Source: Luteibacter flocculans
GTDB lineage: Bacteria; Pseudomonadota; Gammaproteobacteria; Xanthomonadales; Rhodanobacteraceae
Length of the DNA: 64,000 nt
Direction: 5' to 3'
Assembly (NCBI RefSeq): GCF_023612255.1
Contig: NZ_CP063231.1
Span: forward strand, 1,284,001-1,348,000
Below are positions 45,617 through 55,200 of this stretch, one piece after another (the stretch's first letter is position 1; each line of letters starts with the position of its first letter). The position numbers and the translations under genes are program-made. Under the pieces are notes generated by a model. The model did not search any database, was not told where the DNA came from, and was given only the letters and a program-made list of their open reading frames with translations.

Positions 45617-46896
45617 AGATTCCATCGAAGGGCGGCCTTGTCGCACGCGTGCGCGCCGCCGTCGACGGCTGGGTGCGATCGTTCACACCACGCGACAAGG
45701 ACCTGTACATCGATCGCGCGATGGACACCGAGGCCGGCGTATCGGTGACGGCTAAGACCGCCATGCAGGTCGACGCTGTCTGGTCGTGCGTTCGCCTGAT
45801 CTCTGAGACGATCGCGACTCTTCCGTTGTCCATGTACGAGCGGACCAGCGCAGGGAAGCGCATCGCGTCGCAACACCCGTTGCACTTCGTTATCCATGAC
45901 CAGCCGAACGTCGACTCGACGGCGGCGGTCTTCTGGGAGGCCATGGTTGCGGCCATGCTTCTGCGCGGCGCGGGTCGTGCGGAAATGCTGTATGCGGGCG
46001 CGAAGCTGATCGGTCTGGCGTTTCTCGACCCTGAAAAGCTGGTCATCACCTGCGACGTGAATGGGAACAAGGTTTATCGCTACCTCCGGCCCGATGGAAA
46101 CCAGCGGACCATACCCCCGTCACGGATCTGGACGGTGCCAGGGTTCACCCTGGACGGCATCAATGGTGTCTCGGTGATCGCCTACGGCGCCAAGGTCTTC
46201 GGCAACGCCATCGCGGCAGACAAGGCGGCTGCCCAGACGTTCCGTAACGGCCTGCTGCAGACGATCTACTACAAGATCAGCTCGTTCCTTACGCCGAGGC
46301 AGCGTACGGAGTTCAAGACCAACCTCGTCGGCTCGATCGAGCGTGGCGAGGCACCATTGCTTGAGGGCGGCACGGAAGCCGGAACGCTTGGCATCAAGCC
46401 GTCCGACGCGCAATTGCTTGAGTCTCGCTCCTTCTCCGTGGAGTCCATCTGCCGGTGGTTCCGCGTCCCACCCTGGATGGTCGGCCATACGGAGAAGTCG
46501 ACGAGTTGGGGCACGGGCATCGAGCAGCAGATGATCGGGTTTCTGACGTTCACGCTCGCGCCGTGGCTGCGCCGCGTGGAGCAGGCGATCTCGAAGGACC
46601 TGCTGCTGCCGTCGGAACGGCTGCGCTACTACCCGAAGTTCAACGTCGAAGGCCTGCTGCGCGCGGACAGCGCCGGCCGCTCGGCTTTCTACGGCGTCAT
46701 GGTCGATAAGGGCATCCTGACCCGCGACGAGGTGCGCGAGCTCGAAGACAGGGAGCCGATGGGCGGTAACGCCGCGGTCCTTACCGTGCAGTCGGCTATG
46801 ACCACGCTCGATGCGTTGGGGACGACCCCGGACGCACAGCAGGCACGCGCGGCCATGCGCGCGTTCCTCGACATACCCGAAGAAAAGAGGGCGTAA
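45613..46896 (+). CDS. Portal protein, HK97 family
   Basis: The 427-residue product (MDTEAGVSVTAKTAMQVDAV, then WSCVRLISETIATLPLSMYE) has the HK97 portal core and IEQQMIGFLTFTLAPWLRRV near residue 300. Twelve copies form the DNA channel of the capsid. It lies in the standard terL-portal-protease-capsid order. Confidence 0.95.
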   Translation: MKIPSKGGLVARVRAAVDGWVRSFTPRDKDLYIDRAMDTEAGVSVTAKTAMQVDAVWSCVRLISETIATLPLSMYERTSAGKRIASQHPLHFVIHDQPNVDSTAAVFWEAMVAAMLLRGAGRAEMLYAGAKLIGLAFLDPEKLVITCDVNGNKVYRYLRPDGNQRTIPPSRIWTVPGFTLDGINGVSVIAYGAKVFGNAIAADKAAAQTFRNGLLQTIYYKISSFLTPRQRTEFKTNLVGSIERGEAPLLEGGTEAGTLGIKPSDAQLLESRSFSVESICRWFRVPPWMVGHTEKSTSWGTGIEQQMIGFLTFTLAPWLRRVEQAISKDLLLPSERLRYYPKFNVEGLLRADSAGRSAFYGVMVDKGILTRDEVRELEDREPMGGNAAVLTVQSAMTTLDALGTTPDAQQARAAMRAFLDIPEEKRA

Positions 46897-46900
46897 GCCG

Positions 46901-47767
46901 ATGACTATCAAGACGCTGCCGGGTGCTCCGGAGGGTCGCCCGTGCGCGGGCATCAGCAGCCAGCTACAGCCGCGCGCGATGGACCGCTGGAACGCCGGTG
47001 TGCGTGCCGCGGCCAATGACGAGGGTGATCGCTCCATCAGTGTGTACGACGTCATCGGCTACGACTATTGGAACGGCGACGGCGTCACTGCCAAGCGCGT
47101 CGCCGCTGCCCTCCGCAGCATGGGCGCCGGCCCGGTCACGGTGAACATCAATTCGCCTGGCGGCGACATGTTCGAAGGACTCGCCATCTACAACCTGCTG
47201 CGTGAGCACGACGGCGAGGTGACGGTGAAGGTGCTCGGCCTCGCAGCGTCCGCGGCGTCGGTCATTGCTATGGCCGGCGACACCGTCGAGATCTCGCGCG
47301 CGGGTTTCCTGATGATCCACAACGCGTGGGTCATGGCCGTCGGCAACCGGAACGACCTCGCGGAGGTCGCCGCGACCCTGAAGCCCTTCGACGACGCGAT
47401 GGCGAGCATCTATGCAGCGCGTACCGGCGCCGACCAGAAGGCGATGGCGAAGCTGATGGACGCAGAGACGTGGATCGGCGGCCAGGCGGCGATAGACGAC
47501 GGCTTCGCCGACAGCCTTTTGCCCTCCGACCAGGTCGAGAAGGGCAGCGGCAAGGCCTCTGCCTCAGCCGCGCGCCGCATCGAGGCCGGCCTGCGCGCCT
47601 CCGGCATGCCGAAGTCCGAGGCGATGCGCCTGATCAGTGAATTCAAGTCCAGCTCGGGCGACCCGGCTGGCGGCGGTGAGGGCGATCCCACCGAACACGG
47701 CCAAAAGGCCGTTGCTCAACCCAGCGAAGCGGATATCGCCGCCGCGCTGCGCAGCTTCACCCTCTGA
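46901..47767 (+). CDS. ClpP-like head maturation protease
   Basis: The 288-residue product has the S14/ClpP fold with NINSPGGDMFEGLAIYNLL, the catalytic Ser in AASAASVIAMAGD and His in FLMIHNAWVM. It trims the capsid protein N-terminus during prohead maturation. Start ATG 46901 (MTIKTLPGAPEGRPCAG); the frame upstream overlaps the portal gene. The C-terminal 80 residues (SSSGDPAGGGEGDPTEHG) are probably a scaffold-like tail. Confidence 0.93.
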   Translation: MTIKTLPGAPEGRPCAGISSQLQPRAMDRWNAGVRAAANDEGDRSISVYDVIGYDYWNGDGVTAKRVAAALRSMGAGPVTVNINSPGGDMFEGLAIYNLLREHDGEVTVKVLGLAASAASVIAMAGDTVEISRAGFLMIHNAWVMAVGNRNDLAEVAATLKPFDDAMASIYAARTGADQKAMAKLMDAETWIGGQAAIDDGFADSLLPSDQVEKGSGKASASAARRIEAGLRASGMPKSEAMRLISEFKSSSGDPAGGGEGDPTEHGQKAVAQPSEADIAAALRSFTL

Positions 47768-47787
47768 CCCCCGCAAGGAGTACCACC

Positions 47788-49122
47788 ATGAACAAGCGCA
47801 TCGTCCTGCTGGCGGCCATGGCCGTCCTGGGCATTTTCCTCGCGTTCGACGCATCTGCGGCGACCGCGCTCTACCACCTGGTTACCACCCACCCCGCGCA
47901 TCTGCTCGCCGCCACTCCGGTACTCGCTGCCCTTCCCGAGGGTATCCAGGCAGAACTGAAGCGCATCGGCGACGAGGTGAAGTCCTACGCCGAGAAGGCC
48001 GAGAACGAGGTCAAGGCCAGCGCCAAGCTCTCGGAAGAAACGCGTGCCAAGGTCGACGAGCTTCTGCTGGCGCAGGGTGCCCTGCAGGCTGACCTGCAGC
48101 ACGCCCAGCAGGCACTGGCGAAGATCGAGGCGAATGGTGCTGGCGGCGACGTACAGCACCAGAGCTTCGGCGAGCAGTTCGTCAACAGCGACCAGTTCAA
48201 ATCCTTCACGGCGAACACGACGCCGCGCGGCCGCGTCGACATGACCTTTAAGGCTGCCATCACCTCCGTGACCACGGATACCGATGGCGCCGCGGGCGAC
48301 CTGATCCAGGTGACCCGCGTCCCGGGAGTGATCGCGCCGCCGGACCGCCGGATGACCGTCCGCGACCTGATCACCCCGGGCCGTATGGACGGCAATGCAC
48401 TCGAGTACGTGAAGGAAACCGGCTTCACCAACAATGCCGGCATGGTCGCCGAGGGGGCGAAGAAGCCCGAGTCGAGCCTGAAGTTCGACCTCGTCAGCAC
48501 CACCGCCAAGGTCATCGCGCACTACATGAAGGCTTCGCGCCAGGTGCTCGACGACGCCTCGCAGCTGGCCAGCTACATCGACGGCCGTCTGCGCTACGGC
48601 CTGGCGTTCAAGGAAGAGCAGCAGCTGCTCAACGGCGACGGCACGGGCCAGAACCTGCTCGGAATCATCCCGCAGGCCACGGCCTACGTCGCCCCGTTCG
48701 ATCCGGGCAGCGCGACGGTGATTGACAAGATCCGTCTCGCCATGCTGCAGGCCGAACTCGCCGAGTTCCCGGCCACGGGTATCGTCCTCAACCCGACCGA
48801 CTGGGCACGAATCGAGCTCACGAAGGACACCACGGGCCGGTACATCATCGGCAACCCGCAGGGCGTCATCGGCGCGACGCTGTGGAACCGACCGGTCGTC
48901 GCGACGCAGGCGATCGCGGTCGACAAGTTCCTGACCGGCGCCTTCCGTCTCGGTGCCCAGCTATTCGACCGCTGGCAGGCGCGCGTCGAGGTGGCGACGG
49001 AGAACGAGGACGACTTCGTGAAGAACCTGGTCACGATCCTCGCCGAGGAGCGCCTCGCGCTCGCCGTGTACCGCCCGCAGGCGTTCATCTACGGCGACCT
49101 TGGCAACGTGGCCGACGCCTGA
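47788..49122 (+). CDS. Major capsid protein, HK97 family, with hydrophobic N-terminus
   Basis: The 444-residue product has a coiled-coil delta-like domain (about residues 50-120), then the HK97 capsid fold (VRDLITPGRMDGNALEYVKE, RLALAVYRPQAFIYGD). Its first 24 residues, MNKRIVLLAAMAVLGIFLAF then DASA, look like a cleavable signal peptide, which is unusual. The head protease upstream should remove the whole region in maturation. AGGAG precedes ATG 47788. Confidence 0.93.
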   Translation: MNKRIVLLAAMAVLGIFLAFDASAATALYHLVTTHPAHLLAATPVLAALPEGIQAELKRIGDEVKSYAEKAENEVKASAKLSEETRAKVDELLLAQGALQADLQHAQQALAKIEANGAGGDVQHQSFGEQFVNSDQFKSFTANTTPRGRVDMTFKAAITSVTTDTDGAAGDLIQVTRVPGVIAPPDRRMTVRDLITPGRMDGNALEYVKETGFTNNAGMVAEGAKKPESSLKFDLVSTTAKVIAHYMKASRQVLDDASQLASYIDGRLRYGLAFKEEQQLLNGDGTGQNLLGIIPQATAYVAPFDPGSATVIDKIRLAMLQAELAEFPATGIVLNPTDWARIELTKDTTGRYIIGNPQGVIGATLWNRPVVATQAIAVDKFLTGAFRLGAQLFDRWQARVEVATENEDDFVKNLVTILAEERLALAVYRPQAFIYGDLGNVADA

Positions 49123-49167
49123 TCCATCGGCGACCCGGGATCCCGGGCCGCCTTGAGGAGAGACGAC

Positions 49168-49629
49168 ATGCAGATCAAGTTCATCCCGCCGGACCCGCGC
49201 GCCGGCATGATCGCGACGATGGACAGCAGCCTCGGCGAGCTATTCGTCCGAAAGGGAAACGCGGTGCGAGTCTCCGAGCAGGCCGTCCCCGCGGACGCCG
49301 CGACACCGGCGCCCGACCCGGCCCAGGCTGAGCCAGTTGGCGAGCCGGACCTCGGCGAGGAAGAGCAGGAGCAGGAAGAGCAGGAGCAGGAAGAGCAGGA
49401 GCAGGAAGAGCAGGAGCAGGAAGAGCAGGAGCAGGACACCAAGCCCGCCCGCGACCTTCCCGCACTCGCTGCTACCTTCGTCGACGGCACTGTTCCCGAC
49501 GTCACCGCACGAATCGAAGGTGCCGACGATGAACTGCTCAAGGCCGCGCTGGCGACCGAAACCGCAAGCGAGAAGCCGCGCAAGGGCGTCGTCGATGCTC
49601 TGATCGCTGCCCTCGCTCCGAAGGCCTGA
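49168..49629 (+). CDS. Small head protein with glutamate/glutamine repeat
   Basis: The 153-residue product (MQIKFIPPDPRAGMIATMDS) has a repeated acidic EEQEQ tract at about residues 63-90 coded by a perfect 15-bp tandem repeat. The ends look folded; the middle is a flexible linker. Its place between capsid and connector genes suggests a head decoration or assembly role, but I do not recognise it. Confidence 0.7.
   Translation: MQIKFIPPDPRAGMIATMDSSLGELFVRKGNAVRVSEQAVPADAATPAPDPAQAEPVGEPDLGEEEQEQEEQEQEEQEQEEQEQEEQEQDTKPARDLPALAATFVDGTVPDVTARIEGADDELLKAALATETASEKPRKGVVDALIAALAPKA
49360..49434. repeat. Perfect 15-bp tandem repeat, five copies
   Basis: The unit GAAGAGCAGGAGCAG is repeated five times from 49360 to 49434 in frame, coding EEQEQ. 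Copy number is likely to vary between relatives by slippage. Confidence 0.9.
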
Positions 49630-49630
49630 C

Positions 49631-49978
49631 GTGGATCTGATCACCATCGAGGAGGCCCGCGCTCACTGCCGGGCCGATAGCGATGACGACGCCATGCTCG
49701 AGGTCTACGGCGCAGCGGCTGAGGAGTCTGTGCAGAACTTCCTCAACCGTCGCGTCTTCAAGGACTCGGACGCACTCGCGGCGGCTGTGCTCGACGACAG
49801 TGCCGGCGACGATCCGATGGTGGTCACGCCTGTCGTTAAAGCGGCTGCCTTGCTGATCCTTGGACACCTGTACCGCAACCGCGAAGAGGTAGTCATGGGT
49901 GACAGCGCAGCCGCGGCGCAGCTCCCCGTCGGCGCGACGACGCTGCTCTGGCCCCATCGTGTGGGGCTCGGGGTCTGA
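49631..49978 (+). CDS. Head-tail connector, gp6-like
   Basis: The 115-residue product (GTG start, MDLITIEEARAHCRADSDDD) matches the gp6-like connector family: ITxxEAxxHCR, a helix pair and FLNRRVF. It joins the portal to tail-completion proteins. Confidence 0.88.
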   Translation: MDLITIEEARAHCRADSDDDAMLEVYGAAAEESVQNFLNRRVFKDSDALAAAVLDDSAGDDPMVVTPVVKAAALLILGHLYRNREEVVMGDSAAAAQLPVGATTLLWPHRVGLGV

Positions 49979-49980
49979 CC

Positions 49981-50337
49981 ATGGGTCTTCCTGCAGGCGA
50001 GCTCCGCCATCGGCTCCGCATCGAGTCCTTGGTGCAGATGGAGGATCCTGATTACGGCGGACCATCCGGAGAGCCGACCTGGGCGTTTGTCGCCAGGGTG
50101 TATGCGCGCAGACGGAACACTCTGCGCGCGACAGCAGAGGCTGTTGCCAGTGGCACGACCGTCGCGCCGGTACAGGTTCAGTGGGACATGCGGCCGCGGC
50201 CGCTCTATGCATCGATGCGCATGGTCGGTGAGGGTGGTGACCACGACGGCGTCATCTACGACATCAAGAACGTCGCCATCAGCAACGACCGAAGCGAAAT
50301 GGCGGTCCTCTGCACGTCCGGGGCCAGCAATGGCTGA
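49981..50337 (+). CDS. Head closure protein, SPP1 gp16 type
   Basis: The 118-residue product (GELRHRLRIESLVQMEDPDY, then GVIYDIKNVAISNDRSEMAV) is the small beta-barrel head-tail adaptor found after gp6-like connectors. It ends 8 bases into the next gene. Confidence 0.85.
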   Translation: MGLPAGELRHRLRIESLVQMEDPDYGGPSGEPTWAFVARVYARRRNTLRATAEAVASGTTVAPVQVQWDMRPRPLYASMRMVGEGGDHDGVIYDIKNVAISNDRSEMAVLCTSGASNG

Positions 50338-50716
50338 CCTTGATCTTGAGATCGAGGGGCTGGCCGATCTGGAGCGTCGCCTGACGGAACTCGGCGGCCC
50401 AGGTGCCCGCCGGTCGCTGTCGAAAGGCCTACGGGCGGGGTCCAATGTGGTGCTCACCGAGGCCCGCCGGCGCGTTCGGAAGAAGACCGGAGCCACGGCG
50501 AAGGCCACGAGGACGAAGAGCCAGGGCCAGCAAGGTCAGGACATTACCTATTCGGTGACCACGAACTATGTGGGCCGCTTCCTCGAGCTGGGCACGTCGA
50601 GGATGCCGGCATACCCATTTCTGCGCCCAGCGACTGAGGCAAAGGCACACGAGGCGGTAGAGATCATGCGGCAGATAACCCTTGCCGCGATTGAGGTGGA
50701 GGCTACGAAGCGATGA
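50330..50716 (+). CDS. HK97 gp10-like tail completion protein
   Basis: The 128-residue product (MADLDLEIEGLADLERRLTE, then VVLTEARRRVRKKTG and YVGRFLELGTSRMPAYPFLR) fits the gp10 family. The start ATG 50330 overlaps the previous stop by 8 nt. Confidence 0.88.
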   Translation: MADLDLEIEGLADLERRLTELGGPGARRSLSKGLRAGSNVVLTEARRRVRKKTGATAKATRTKSQGQQGQDITYSVTTNYVGRFLELGTSRMPAYPFLRPATEAKAHEAVEIMRQITLAAIEVEATKR

Positions 50717-51054
50717 GCGTGGAAACTGCTCTCCATGGCGCACTGAAGACAATCGCTCCTACGTACCCGACGATCACGCCGCAAGGCATCACGACCCTGC
50801 CGCGCATCACCTATCAGCGTGTTTCCGGCAGCGATGAGCCGTCCTATGACGGCGATGGCCTCGGCGCAACGCGTGTGCGCGTGCAGGTCGACTTCTGGGC
50901 ACTTGATTACCCAACGGCCCGCCGTCTCGCCGACCAAGCGCGCGCTGCGCTTTATGCCGCGCTGACCGTGGGCCAGATCACCGACAACCCGTCCGACTAC
51001 GAGTCGGACACCAAGCTTCACCGGGCTTCGTTCGACGTCGAAGCCTGGGAATAA
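50713..51054 (+). CDS. Tail terminator, DUF3168 type
   Basis: The 113-residue product (MSVETALHGALKTIAPTYPT, then ITYQRVSGSDEPSYDGDGLG and VQVDFWALDY) matches DUF3168/gpU-like tail terminator proteins. It caps the tail tube and meets the head. Confidence 0.87.
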   Translation: MSVETALHGALKTIAPTYPTITPQGITTLPRITYQRVSGSDEPSYDGDGLGATRVRVQVDFWALDYPTARRLADQARAALYAALTVGQITDNPSDYESDTKLHRASFDVEAWE

Positions 51055-51095
51055 CCACCGCGACCGCGGGACCACGCCGGCCATGCCGGTACTTC

Positions 51096-51125
51096 GAGGC
51101 TGCCGTTTCGGTGGCCTCTTTTTTT
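51096..51125 (+). terminator. Terminator-like hairpin just before the tail tube gene
   Basis: GAGGC (51096-51100) pairs with GCCTC (51114-51118), with an inner CCG/CGG pair, followed by a 7-T run. It sits in the 81-bp gap before the tail tube start, so it may act as a partial terminator in the late operon. Confidence 0.6.
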
Positions 51126-51135
51126 GGAGACCACC

Positions 51136-51573
51136 ATGGCAGTCAACAAGGCCAAGAGCACTCAGTTCCGCAAGGTCGAGGTGAGCGCGACCGGCGGCTC
51201 GTCTGGAACCTGGACGAAGATCGGCCAGACCAGCGACGTGACCCTCTCGACGGGTTCGGCGCAGTTCCTGGATGCCACCAACTACGACAGCACGACGAAG
51301 GAATACATCGGCGCGCTGGACGACGTGCAGGACACCAACATCCAGTTCCAGCGGGTGGTGGACGACGAGGGCCAGAACATGGCGCGCGACGCCTCGTTCG
51401 AGCGTCCCCGTCCCACGCTGTACTTTCGCATGACCACCGGCCAGGGCGAAGTCATGACCTTCGAGAGCGAGGTCGGCGGCTGGCAGGTTGGCGGCGCCGC
51501 GAACACCGTGGAAACGGGCCAGTTCACGGTTCGTCCGCGCAACATCGTCTGGACCGCGCCGGAGACGCCGTAA
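51136..51573 (+). CDS. Major tail tube protein
   Basis: The 145-residue product (MAVNKAKSTQFRKVEVSATG) has the beta-rich pattern and the FERPRPTLYFRMTTGQGEVM segment of lambda V-like tube proteins. GGAG precedes ATG 51136; TTG 51124 is a less likely start. It directly precedes the G/T assembly chaperone. Confidence 0.88.
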   Translation: MAVNKAKSTQFRKVEVSATGGSSGTWTKIGQTSDVTLSTGSAQFLDATNYDSTTKEYIGALDDVQDTNIQFQRVVDDEGQNMARDASFERPRPTLYFRMTTGQGEVMTFESEVGGWQVGGAANTVETGQFTVRPRNIVWTAPETP

Positions 51574-51995
51574 TGTCGAAGCTGCTGACGAAAGACCAGA
51601 TCCTCGCGGCCGACCGCAAGAAGCACGAAGACATCGAGGTCAAGGAATGGGGCGGAACGGTTCGCCTGCAGGAGCTATCAGCCAGCGACCGGGACCTGTG
51701 GGAGGCGGAAGCCTTCACCGTTGCCCCGGACGGCGCAAGCGCGAAGTTCAACCCGAAGCACGCCCGCGCGCGCCTCGTGGTGCGCTGCCTCGTCGATGAA
51801 ACCGGACGTCGTCTTTTCACCGATGATGAGGTCGCAGCCCTGGGCAGCCTCTCGGCGTCGACGATGCAGAAGCTGTTCAACAAGGCTCGCGCCCTGAACG
51901 CGATCACGAACAGCGACATCAAGGAGCTGGAGGGAAACTCCGACGCCGGCCCGAGCGCCGGCGGCTCTTCGACCTCTGCGAAAGGTTCGGCGTAG
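51573..51995 (+). CDS. Tail assembly chaperone G
   Basis: The 140-residue product (MSKLLTKDQILAADRKKHED, then VKEWGGTVRLQELSASDRDL) belongs to the phage tail assembly chaperone family (lambda G analogue). ATG 51573 overlaps the tube stop (TAATG). A slippery site at 51932-51938 allows a minority of ribosomes to shift and make the longer GT product. Confidence 0.88.
   Translation: MSKLLTKDQILAADRKKHEDIEVKEWGGTVRLQELSASDRDLWEAEAFTVAPDGASAKFNPKHARARLVVRCLVDETGRRLFTDDEVAALGSLSASTMQKLFNKARALNAITNSDIKELEGNSDAGPSAGGSSTSAKGSA
51932..51938 (+). promoter_or_regulatory. Programmed -1 frameshift site GGGAAAC
   Basis: In the zero frame of gene G the codons are G GGA AAC, an X XXY YYZ heptamer, close to lambda's G GGA AAG. 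Slippage leads directly into the only open downstream frame of coding quality. Confidence 0.85.
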
Positions 51996-52204
51996 CGCAC
52001 CCGTCAATCCTGCTCCGACAGCTCACCTCCAGTGAGTTGTCGGAGCTGATCGCCTACAGCGAATTGCATCCGCTCTCGCCCGGGCAGGAGCGGATGCTCG
52101 CGAAGCTGACACATATGGTTGCCATCGGCGCCCAGGTCCAGGTGGACGGCGAACCGATTCCCCTGAGCGACCACTTCATCCGCAAGTTCCCCGACGAGAT
52201 CTGA
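51938..52204 (+). CDS. Tail assembly chaperone T domain, frameshift-expressed
   Basis: The -1 frame gives an 88-residue extension (LFDLCERFGVAHPSILLRQL, then TSSELSELIAYSELHPLSPG) of DUF4035 type, ending at TGA 52202-52204. It has no start codon of its own in a suitable place; together with G it yields a 210-residue GT protein. GT recruits the tape measure during tail assembly. Confidence 0.85.
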   Translation, partial: LRRRPERRRLFDLCERFGVAHPSILLRQLTSSELSELIAYSELHPLSPGQERMLAKLTHMVAIGAQVQVDGEPIPLSDHFIRKFPDEI

Positions 52205-52206
52205 CC

Positions 52207-55200
52207 TTGGCCACGATCGCCCAAATCCGTGCCGACCTGGTCGGTTCGAGTGCCAGTTTCCGCGCGGAGATGATTGCTGGCCAACGTCAGGCGAACGAAT
52301 CCCTGCAGAGCATTCGCAGGGAAGTCACTACGACGGCGACGAGCATCACGACGCTTAACAAGGCCGCTGCTGGCCTGGTCGGGTTCGAGGCGATCAAGGG
52401 CGGTGTGCAGTCTCTTCTAGATGCACAGAAGGCGGCGCAGCAGGTCCATTACTCTCTGGTCAGCGCCACCGGCTCGACCACGGCTGCAGACGCGGCGTAC
52501 AAGGCAGTTTCTGCGACGGCGGAGCAGCTGGGCCTCGATCTGCGCACGTCCGCGTTGGGCTTCTCGTCCATGTCCGCCGCAGCGAGCGCCAACGGCGTGG
52601 CGATGCACGACCAGCAGGCACTGTTCGAAGGGCTTGCCCGCTCGGCGACGGTCCTCCACCTGTCGTCCGAGCAGACCGGCCGCGCCATTACCGCGCTCAG
52701 CCAGATTTTCGGCAAGGGGAAGATCCAGGCGGAAGAACTCCGGCAGCAGCTCGGCGACGCGATCCCCGGCGTCGTCCCGCGCTTCCAGCAGGCGGTCATG
52801 GCCATGACCCGTGGCACGGACCTCGCGGGCAAGTCGTTCGACCAGCTGCTCCAGTCGGGCGACATCACCGTCCAGCGGTTCCTGCCGGCGCTTATCCAGT
52901 CCCTCAATGACACTGGCCGCGGTGCCGAGCAGGCGGCCGGCGGCCTCAACGCCTCGGTCAATCGCCTGTCGTCCGAGTGGTTCCGCTTGAAGACGGATCT
53001 CTCAGGCGGTCTCTTCAGCGATGCTGCTACGGCGAGCATCGACTTGGTCACGCACAATTTGGAGCACCTCGCGGACGTCGCAGGGATCACCGGCGGACTC
53101 GTCGTGGCTCGGCTCGCCGGCGGTGGCCTCGGCAAGGCCTCATCCGGCGCGTCCGCGCTTGTCCAGCAACAGCAGGAGGCGCGCGCCGCGGCCGTGGCCG
53201 CGACTGAACTGGCGTCCGCGCAGGCAACCGCTGCGGCAGCAGAGATCAAGCAGAACGAGGCGGCGTTGGCTGGTGTCGCGTCGGCGCGTGCTCAGGCCGC
53301 CGCACAGCGCGACGCTGCTGCGGCGGCCCTACAGAAGGCCTTGGCCGAGAATGAGGCCGCACAGGCGACGCTCAACCATCAGCGCACGGCGGCGACCCTG
53401 TCGGCGAACACCCGCGCACAGAGAATCGCCACCACCGAGGCCGCCGCCGCACAGGCCGCGCTCTCGCGCGCGCAGGTGCAATACAACGCATCCGCGCAGG
53501 CGTCGATCGCGCTCAAGGCTCAGCAGATCGAGTTGGAGGGTGCGCTTTTCCGTGCCCGCGGCGCAGCGACCCTTGCCACTGAGGCGGAGGTAGCGGCCGA
53601 ACGGCAACTTGCCACCACGAGTGCTGCCGGTCTGCTGGCGCGTGGAGCATCCGGCCTGGGCAACTTCGCCCTTGGCCTCGTCGGGGGGCCATGGGGTGCA
53701 GCTGTGGCGGCGATCGGGGCGGTCGGTTACGCCATTTACGATACTCAGAAGCGAGCGGAGGACTACCGAAAGGAAACCGACGAGCTCTCCAAGTCGGTTA
53801 AGCAGCTTCGTGAAGAGGCAGAGACTGCAGCCAAGTCCTTTGGCGTGCTCGATGGCTCGATGACCTTCAAGCAGGGCATCGAGCAATACAAACAAGAGTC
53901 GGCAGCCATCGCTGAGCAGCGTTCGGCCCTTTCCGACCTGGAGGCGCAGGCCGATGCCATCCGTGCGCGCATCGCCAGCCGTAGCAACGGAACCGCCGGC
54001 GGCGCCTTCGCCAATTTGCTCGACCAGCGCGAGCTGGACGGCGTAAACGAGCGTATCGAGGCCCTGCAATCGCAGCTCGGTCCGGCGACCGCTGCTGTCG
54101 ACGCTCTCGGGAACAAGATGTCGGGCGTGCTCGCGCCATCGATCGGGGACGTGAAGAAAGCCCTTGCCGAACTCGCAAACGGCAAGTCGCTGCTCGACGT
54201 GGTCTTCGATCTGTCGTCTGGCGCCGATAAGGGCATCGCTTCGGCGGATGCTGCTCTCGCGAGCCTTCGGGCCGGCCTGCAGGTTTTCCAGGCAGGTGCG
54301 AAGGATCTCGCCGACAAGGCTGCAACGGACGGTTTGAACAACGCCCAGAAGGCCGCCTACCTCTACCAGCAACGCCTGAAGGACATCGCCAAGTTGCCAG
54401 CCGGGCAGCAGTCGGGAGCCCGCGCGACACTTGACCAGGATTACGCGCCGTATCTGGAGGCTGCGAAGCGGTTGGACGCGGCGGACGCCGCGAAGAAGGC
54501 GGCCTCGGCAGCGACCTCTCAAGCCAAACAGTACGCTGAGGCCACCCAGCGCCTCATTGACGAGGCGAAGCAGCATTCGGCGGTGCTGGCGGAACAGGCT
54601 GACGGCACGCAGAAGCTCACCGAGAGCCAGGCGAAGCTTGCCGCGTTCGAGCAAGAGCTGCTCACCACGAAGAACAAGTCGCTGATCGCGCGCGCGGCCG
54701 AGTACCGCGCGATCTTGCAAGAGAACGCAGCCAAGGAAGTGGCACAGCGACAGGCCCAGGAGGAGGCGGCCGCCCTCGCGCGCAGCATCGCCCTTCGCGA
54801 CCAGCTGAGCGCACGCATTGACCGGCAGAACGAGGCGAACGCCCTCGCGGTCGCCGGCGTCGGTCATGGTCAGGAACTGACACAGCAGCTCCAGGACGAG
54901 CTGCGCATCCGCCAGGAATACGACCGCCAGCGGCAGCAGTACGACAAGCAGGCCGGTCAGCTGAAGCCCGGCGTCGCCGGATCGGTGGGATCGAAGGAGT
55001 ACAACGAAGACGTCGCGCGGATGTTCGCCAGCCAGCAGCAGGAACTGGCGATCTACCGTGCCGGCGTTCAGCAGCGCCTCGATGCCGAGAAGGATTGGTC
55101 CAACGGTGCGCAGGCCGCCCTGGAGGACTACGTCTCGTCCGCCAACGATGTCGCCGGCCAGACGAAACAGGCGTTCTCGGATGCCTTCGGCGGCCTGGAA

